From: CAYLPU01 sp964385635
GTDB taxonomy: Bacteria > Chloroflexota > Anaerolineae > B4-G1
NCBI GenBank assembly: GCA_964385635.1
Contig: CAYLPU010000096.1
Coordinates: 1-20,095 of the forward strand
Length of the DNA stretch: 20,095 bases
Reading direction: 5' to 3'
The notes beneath the pieces are model-generated. The model saw only the letters and a program-made list of their open reading frames with translations. It did no database searches and was not told the origin of the DNA. The position numbers were made by a program, and so were the translations under genes. Below, one piece after another: positions 16,904-20,095 of the stretch; positions within the stretch are counted from its first letter, which is position 1; every line of letters begins with the position of its first letter.

Positions 16904-17416
16904 GCCAATTCCCTTATGGCCGATTTGTTTGCTGGCGCTCTTGGTCGTATCACCAAACTGACAAAGAGCACGGATGTTGTTCTCACCAAACGGCAAACCG
17001 AAGTTGGCAACCAGTAGAGACTCATCGGCGAGTTCAAGCCTGACTTGATTGTGGTGCTGTCTGCCTCGTTGGCCAGGATATTGCTCATATCAGTCCAAGA
17101 TCGCATCATTGGCGTTCTGGAGTAATTCAAACAAGGAGCGGCCGTATCTTTTCAAAAATTCGGGGAAAGAAACCGGGTTTTTTCTGAAAAACCCGGTTTC
17201 TCATCTGTCAAACCCCAGTTTATTGAGAAGACACGAGCGGCCTGTATAGTCACGGCGTACCAGTTCCTCGGCCTTCGCCAGTCCACGCCAATGCTTGAAC
17301 AAAGTAGGTTTTCTGGACTCGTGGGCATCGGCAGGTAGTCCGAGCTCATCTTCCCGAATACGATTAACCAGCTCGTCCCCTTGTTGAAATCGGTCATCAA
17401 GCTCGCTCTTGGCCAC
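16904..17416 (-). pseudogene. Sacsin/HSP90-like GHKL ATPase, N-terminal pseudogene
   Basis: Minus-strand frame from GTG 17416 (GGGAGGA just upstream): ELVRRDYTGR, then an inserted element, then GRSLFELLQNANDAILD with the ATP-lid N-box (ELLQNANDA), a TGA, VRLELADESLLVANFGLPF, and IRALCQFGDTTKSASKQIG followed by HKGIG. This is the ATPase domain of sacsin-type GHKL proteins, which are often very large and occur in some defence loci. It is broken three ways: a ~91-bp insertion that brings in a stop, a TGA after AILD, and loss of everything beyond HKGIG at the IS21 tip at 16903. It cannot yield the ATPase. Confidence 0.7.
17136..17242. mobile_element. ~91-bp palindromic element with 8-bp target duplication
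   Basis: GAGCGGCC occurs at 17136-17143 and 17235-17242, flanking 91 bases with a perfect 14-bp inverted repeat (17169-17182 and 17187-17200, arm GAAACCGGGTTTTT, 4-base loop). The copies lie 99 bases apart, and deleting 99 bases joins the two halves of the GHKL ATPase motif in frame. It looks like a MITE or REP-like element that needs an outside transposase. The hairpin would also act as a terminator-like stem for transcripts in either direction. Confidence 0.65.
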
Positions 17417-17449
17417 AACCGTCCTCCCAGTTGTTCCACCCGTACAGTT

Positions 17450-17570
17450 TCACGTATACAACCGCTGCTGCATCTCTTGCATCGTTGCTTGCAAGTGCTC
17501 CACATCCCCAAAGCGACGGATCACGCCCACCGCCTTGCCCATCTCGCGAAAGGGGCTGAGGCGGAAGATG
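17450..17570 (-). other. Unassigned short frame behind vapC
   Basis: Directly after the vapC stop, one minus-strand frame reads FRLSPFREMGKAVGVIRRFG and VEHLQATMQEMQQRLYT to a TGA at 17450. It looks like a real protein tail by composition, but I do not recognise it and its only ATG (17542) would give 30 residues. Probably a remnant. Confidence 0.25.
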
Positions 17571-18002
17571 TTAACCACCGTTTGCCTCGCCCAAGAAGCA
17601 CACAAAGGGAAGCGTCTCCAGGCGGCGGGCCAACCGCTCGTCGGCTGTGATGAAGGTTGCGTTCAGGGACTCGGCCAGGGCGGCGAAGGCGGCGTCGTAG
17701 ACGGTCGTCTGGTGGGTGCGGGCGATCTCGACGGCGCGGCGCATCATCGCACTAGACGGCGAAATCCATTCGAGTCCTGTGTCGAACAGGCTCTGCACGG
17801 CCTCTTGAACCTGGTCGGTGGCCAGGTCTGTTTTGTAGCGCAGGACGTTGGCCAGTTCGTAGGCGACCAGGGACGGCACCGCGATCACGATCTGTCCATC
17901 CAGGTAGGCATCGCGCAATACCAGCGCCTGGCTGGCCAGCACCTCTCCCTGGCGAAACCATTTGATGATGACCGACGTATCGAGTACGACGGAACCGTCC
18001 AT
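17571..18002 (-). CDS. vapC: VapC PIN-domain toxin
   Basis: 143 residues with all four acidic residues of the PIN RNase site: Asp8 (VVLDTSVIIKWF), Glu49 (LVAYELANVL), Asp103 (TTVYDAAFAALAE) and Asp121 (FITADERLARRL). Such toxins cleave tRNA or rRNA when freed from the antitoxin. Its ATG overlaps the vapB stop (TGATG). It appears complete and is probably active, unlike the PIN toxin at 16354. Confidence 0.92.
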   Translation of the reverse strand: MDGSVVLDTSVIIKWFRQGEVLASQALVLRDAYLDGQIVIAVPSLVAYELANVLRYKTDLATDQVQEAVQSLFDTGLEWISPSSAMMRRAVEIARTHQTTVYDAAFAALAESLNATFITADERLARRLETLPFVCFLGEANGG

Positions 18003-18265
18003 CAGCGGGTCTCCCGCCAGCGGCGGACGTCGTCCGCGCTGTCCTCACCGGCGCCGGGGGCCAGGTGAGCCAGGGTGTCCTGGGTCGCCACCGCCAACTG
18101 CACGCGGGGGTCGTCGCCGGGCCGCCTTTTGCCCCGGCGCATCGCAAGGTAAAGGCGCACCGCCTCGCGCAGTAACTCGCTGCGACTGCGGTGTTCCTCG
18201 CGGGCAACGCGATCCACTTCGGTCAGGAACTCTTTGGGAAAGGAAACCATCACTTTGACAGCCAT
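18002..18265 (-). CDS. vapB: VapB ribbon-helix-helix antitoxin
   Basis: 87 residues. The N-terminal beta strand KVMVSFPKEFLTEVDRVA and helix SRSELLREAVRLYLAMR form a ribbon-helix-helix (CopG/MetJ) DNA-binding domain; the C-terminal tail should bind VapC. GGAGG lies about 6 bases before ATG 18265, and it is transcribed from the operator-promoter at 18283-18319, which the VapBC complex likely represses. Confidence 0.9.
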   Translation of the reverse strand: MAVKVMVSFPKEFLTEVDRVAREEHRSRSELLREAVRLYLAMRRGKRRPGDDPRVQLAVATQDTLAHLAPGAGEDSADDVRRWRETR

Positions 18266-18282
18266 TGGACACCTCCAGGGAA

Positions 18283-18319
18283 TATAGCCTTATTATAGCC
18301 AAAGGCTATACTATGTCAA
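18283..18319 (-). promoter_or_regulatory. vapBC promoter with embedded operator
   Basis: On the minus strand TTGACA (18314-18319) and TATAAT (18292-18297) are 16 bases apart. A palindrome of TATAGCC (18294-18300) and GGCTATA (18304-18310) with a 3-base centre spans the -10 and spacer, and a third TATAGCC lies at 18283-18289. Repressor binding here would block RNA polymerase. Confidence 0.75.
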
Positions 18320-18373
18320 GACTCGGTAGATCTGATTTTGATCGGTCTGGATTGTCAGATCCAGGCCAGAGGC

Positions 18374-18391
18374 GGGGATTTGGCAATCCCC
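18374..18391. repeat. Perfect 7-bp hairpin
   Basis: GGGGATT (18374-18380), loop TGGC, AATCCCC (18385-18391). No T tract follows on either strand, so it is not a standard terminator. It lies in the 350-base gap between vapB and relE that otherwise holds only a doubtful small frame. Confidence 0.4.
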
Positions 18392-18446
18392 TTGGAGCAA
18401 TTCTGAAGGCTTGGGGCAGCGGTGACCTTACCCCCGCTGCAGGATT

Positions 18447-18608
18447 GTGGCGGCTGCTGCCGCCGCTGAAAAACGTCGGCACGTGGACCCCTACCGCACA
18501 CGATACGGCACCCCCTCCGCTCGATACGCAGTGTTGGTAGGGGTGCTGGGCCTGTTGGTACTCTTCGGAGTGCTAGTTGGCTTGTTGCTTATGAGGGGAT
18601 CTCCATGA
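18447..18608 (+). CDS. Possible 53-residue single-pass membrane protein
   Basis: From GTG 18447 the frame gives an Ala-rich start, a basic stretch (EKRRHVDPYRTRYG), then one strong membrane helix (YAVLVGVLGLLVLFGVLVGL) and a short basic end (MRGSP). The arrangement is typical of a small membrane protein or of a truncated larger one. There is no good ribosome site and no ATG, and the family is unknown to me. Confidence 0.3.
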   Translation: MAAAAAAEKRRHVDPYRTRYGTPSARYAVLVGVLGLLVLFGVLVGLLLMRGSP

Positions 18609-18672
18609 CCGCAGCGGTCGCCGCACACCTGATCGGTCCTTCTCTGAGGTCTTCAGGAGAGCAAAGGATTTC

Positions 18673-18957
18673 CTAGATCAACCCCAGCCGCCGGGCCAGA
18701 CGGTAAACCTCGTCATCGTTGCGCGGCCCCACCAGTTCGACCCGCACAATTCGCTCCTCGTCGTCCACGGTGTACAGGATGTGGTGTTCCCCTATGTCTA
18801 CCCGGTAGCCAATACCCACCTTCTTGCAGTCTGGGGGACGGGGGTTGGCCTGGAGCAGAAGTGTCTTGAGTGTGATCTGCCGGTGGACTTTGGCCGGATA
18901 CCGTTTGACGTTGCGCAAGACCTTCAGCACTCGCTCTTCGAGGAAAATGCTGTACAT
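18673..18957 (-). CDS. RelE/ParE-family toxin
   Basis: 94 residues. The small RelE fold is seen as YSIFLEERVLKVLRNVKRYP, then KVGIGYRVDIGEHHILYTVD and RIVRVELVGPRNDDEVY. RelE-type toxins cut mRNA in the ribosome; ParE-type toxins poison gyrase, and the sequence does not decide between them. ATG 18957 overlaps the antitoxin stop (TGATG); a GTG one codon upstream is the alternative. Confidence 0.85.
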   Translation of the reverse strand: MYSIFLEERVLKVLRNVKRYPAKVHRQITLKTLLLQANPRPPDCKKVGIGYRVDIGEHHILYTVDDEERIVRVELVGPRNDDEVYRLARRLGLI

Positions 18958-19262
18958 CACTGCTCCAGGCTGGGCAGATCCAGGTCTTCGCCGAACAGTT
19001 CCTCGTACTGGCGCAGCAACGCCTCAAGAGGCAAATATCCGCTGGCGGTTTCCTGGGCACGCTGAAGTAGAAAGGCATCCCGCGCAGCCTCCAGTGCCTC
19101 CTGCCGTTTGACCATCTGGTTGTAGGCTTCGTAGTCCACCAGAACCGCCAGGGGGCGGCCGCGTAACGTCAGGACAACAGGTTGCTCTTTGAGTTGCCGC
19201 AGCACTTCTCTACTCATACGTCGCAAATCACTGAAGGGCCGGATCGGTGCAATGGCCTGCAT
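18957..19262 (-). CDS. Phd/YefM-family antitoxin
   Basis: 101 residues: PFSDLRRMSREVLRQLKEQP and VVLTLRGRPLAVLVDYEAYN are the Phd/YefM DNA-binding fold, followed by a long acidic helix (LEALLRQYEELFGEDLDLP). ATG 19262 is preferred over the upstream TTG-type start because GGAG lies just before it. It is operonic with the RelE-like toxin. Confidence 0.9.
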   Translation of the reverse strand: MQAIAPIRPFSDLRRMSREVLRQLKEQPVVLTLRGRPLAVLVDYEAYNQMVKRQEALEAARDAFLLQRAQETASGYLPLEALLRQYEELFGEDLDLPSLEQ

Positions 19263-19304
19263 ATTGTACTCCTTATGTGTATTTAAAAGCACTGTTCAGA
19301 TAGC

Positions 19305-19333
19305 AGTATAATGCACAACAGGCTCCTTGTCAA
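19305..19333 (-). promoter_or_regulatory. Promoter of the Phd-RelE module
   Basis: On the minus strand TTGACA (19328-19333) and TATACT (19305-19310) are 17 bases apart, about 40 bases upstream of the antitoxin start. Confidence 0.7.
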
Positions 19334-19369
19334 ATGAGTTGGGTGTGTTTCAAATCAGTTGAGGAGCAG

Positions 19370-19407
19370 GCATCCCCAGATGCCGCCCCGGTCGCATCTG
19401 GGGATGC
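19370..19407. repeat. 13-bp perfect inverted repeat between divergent promoters
   Basis: GCATCCCCAGATG (19370-19382) and CATCTGGGGATGC (19395-19407) are separated by 12 bases. It lies between the Phd-RelE promoter and the glycyl-radical-enzyme promoter. No T tract follows, so an operator or a bidirectional stem is more likely than a classical terminator. A related CCCCA/TGGGG pair recurs at about 19988-20000. Confidence 0.5.
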
Positions 19408-19440
19408 TCCCTCCTCTGTCAACCGAAATGAGCTACCTTC

Positions 19441-19469
19441 TTGCACACGTTCGTAGATTGCAGTACAAT
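19441..19469 (+). promoter_or_regulatory. Promoter of the glycyl radical enzyme gene
   Basis: TTGCAC (19441-19446) and TACAAT (19464-19469) with a 17-base spacer, about 54 bases before the start codon. Confidence 0.6.
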
Positions 19470-19522
19470 ACAAGAACTGACCGGGTGAGTGCATCCTGGG
19501 GAATCTGTAGGAGGTTGAATCC

Positions 19523-19972
19523 ATGTCCATCAACGGAAGAGTCGCCCATCTGAAGAAGCAAAGCCTGGAGGCCAGGCCCACTCTCTCGACCGAGAGAGCG
19601 GAACTGCTGACCGAGTTCCACCAACAGGACCTGGGGCTGGTGTCCGCGCCTGTTCGCCGCGCCCTGGCCTTTCAGTATTTGATGGAACACAAGGCCATCT
19701 GCATCAACGAAGGCGAACTGATTGTCGGCGAAAAAGGCCCTGTCCCCAAAGCCGCGCCGACCTACCCGGAACTGTGCTGCCATAGCCTGGCAGACCTGGA
19801 CATCCTCAATTCCCGGGAAAAGATATCCTTTGCCGTCAGCGAACAGGCCCGCCAGGTGTACGAGGAAACCATCATCCCCTTCTGGCGGGGAAAGAGCATG
19901 CGCGAACTTATCTTTCAGGAGATGACAGAGGAATGGAAGGCCGCATACGAGGCCGGTGTGGCTCTCTGGTAG
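19523..19972 (+). pseudogene. Glycyl radical enzyme (PFL-like), truncated after 149 codons
   Basis: The N-terminus fits the pyruvate formate-lyase-like family that includes diol and hydroxyproline dehydratases and choline TMA-lyase: LSTERAELLTEFH, RRALAFQYLMEHK, ELIVGEKGPVPKAAPTYPEL, EETIIPFWRGKSM and EEWKAAYEAGV. Full enzymes have about 800 residues with the active cysteine and the glycyl radical loop near the end; all of that is missing. The frame meets TAG right after AYEAGVALW, and the other frames downstream are not family-like. AGGAGG and a promoter precede ATG 19523, so the short product may still be made. Confidence 0.8.
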
Positions 19973-20036
19973 TTCGCGTGGTATCCCCCACATCTGGGGT
20001 ATGGTGTAATCGGCGAAAAGTCCTGGAGGTTATGCT

Positions 20037-20095
20037 ATGCTGAACATTGTGGGTCTCAAATCACGCGACATGATTTCAATTCCTTTGGGTATTCC
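20037..20095 (+). CDS. Start of an unidentified gene, cut by the window end
   Basis: GGAGGT lies 8 bases before ATG 20037, and the frame (MLNIVGLKSRDMISIPLGI) stays open to the window edge. Too short to identify. Confidence 0.45.
   Translation, partial: MLNIVGLKSRDMISIPLGI

Noticed and set aside
17169..17200. Hairpin as an intrinsic terminator of the minus-strand frame ending at 17201
   Set aside because: Flanking target duplication and frame restoration on removal explain it better as part of an inserted element, though it could also act as a terminator.
1..20095. CRISPR array, tRNA or rRNA genes
   Set aside because: No regularly spaced direct repeats and no cloverleaf or rRNA-like sequence was recognised by eye.

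Overview
The window looks like a bacterial chromosome segment of moderately high GC, rich in accessory and broken genes. Gene content suggests an anaerobe, possibly Chloroflexota/Anaerolineae: corrinoid methyltransferases, a glycyl radical enzyme start, AmmeMemoRadiSam-type radical SAM fragments, a LarA-type nickel racemase, and a class III aminotransferase with an extra four-cysteine insert. That placement is inference; no rRNA, tRNA or taxonomic marker is present.

Layout. (1) 59-909, minus: a nitroreductase behind the last ~70 codons of a radical SAM gene. (2) 958-3089, plus: a FadR-type GntR regulator with a near-perfect sigma-70 promoter, then a class III aminotransferase whose start and body are in different frames (one extra G). 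(3) 3143-4576: an insertion sequence with an intact-looking DDE transposase. (4) 4770-7018, plus: a 5'-truncated phosphoglycerate-kinase-like gene overlapping a full-length LarA-family gene. (5) 7028-7774, minus: a second radical SAM copy, cut off inside its CxxxCxxC motif. (6) 7844-9136: an MFS transporter. (7) 9240-10201: a decayed transposase and a ~400-nt leader with a 14-bp perfect inverted repeat. (8) 10202-16031, plus: the core operon, namely a GntR regulator, a corrinoid protein, two tandem MtmB-like methyltransferases without pyrrolysine, an enolase paralog, and the start of a glycerate 2-kinase. (9) 16121-19333: three toxin-antitoxin modules, an IS21 3' end, and a GHKL-ATPase pseudogene carrying a small palindromic insertion. 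(10) 19441-end: a promoter and N-terminus of a glycyl radical enzyme, truncated, and the start of one more gene.

How the genes may work together (inference). The corrinoid protein and the two MtmB-like proteins should move a methyl group from an unknown substrate to cobalt; no acceptor methyltransferase (MtbA/MtrH type) or corrinoid-reactivating protein is in the window. The enolase-like gene, the glycerate 2-kinase start, the PGK-like fragment and the LarA-family protein all fit handling of short hydroxyacids and phosphoglycerates, so the region may once have coded for catabolism of a methylated compound with a C3 hydroxyacid skeleton.

At least nine genes are truncated, frameshifted or interrupted, often at recognisable mobile-element borders. 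The window therefore also records repeated insertion and deletion around a few intact operons.
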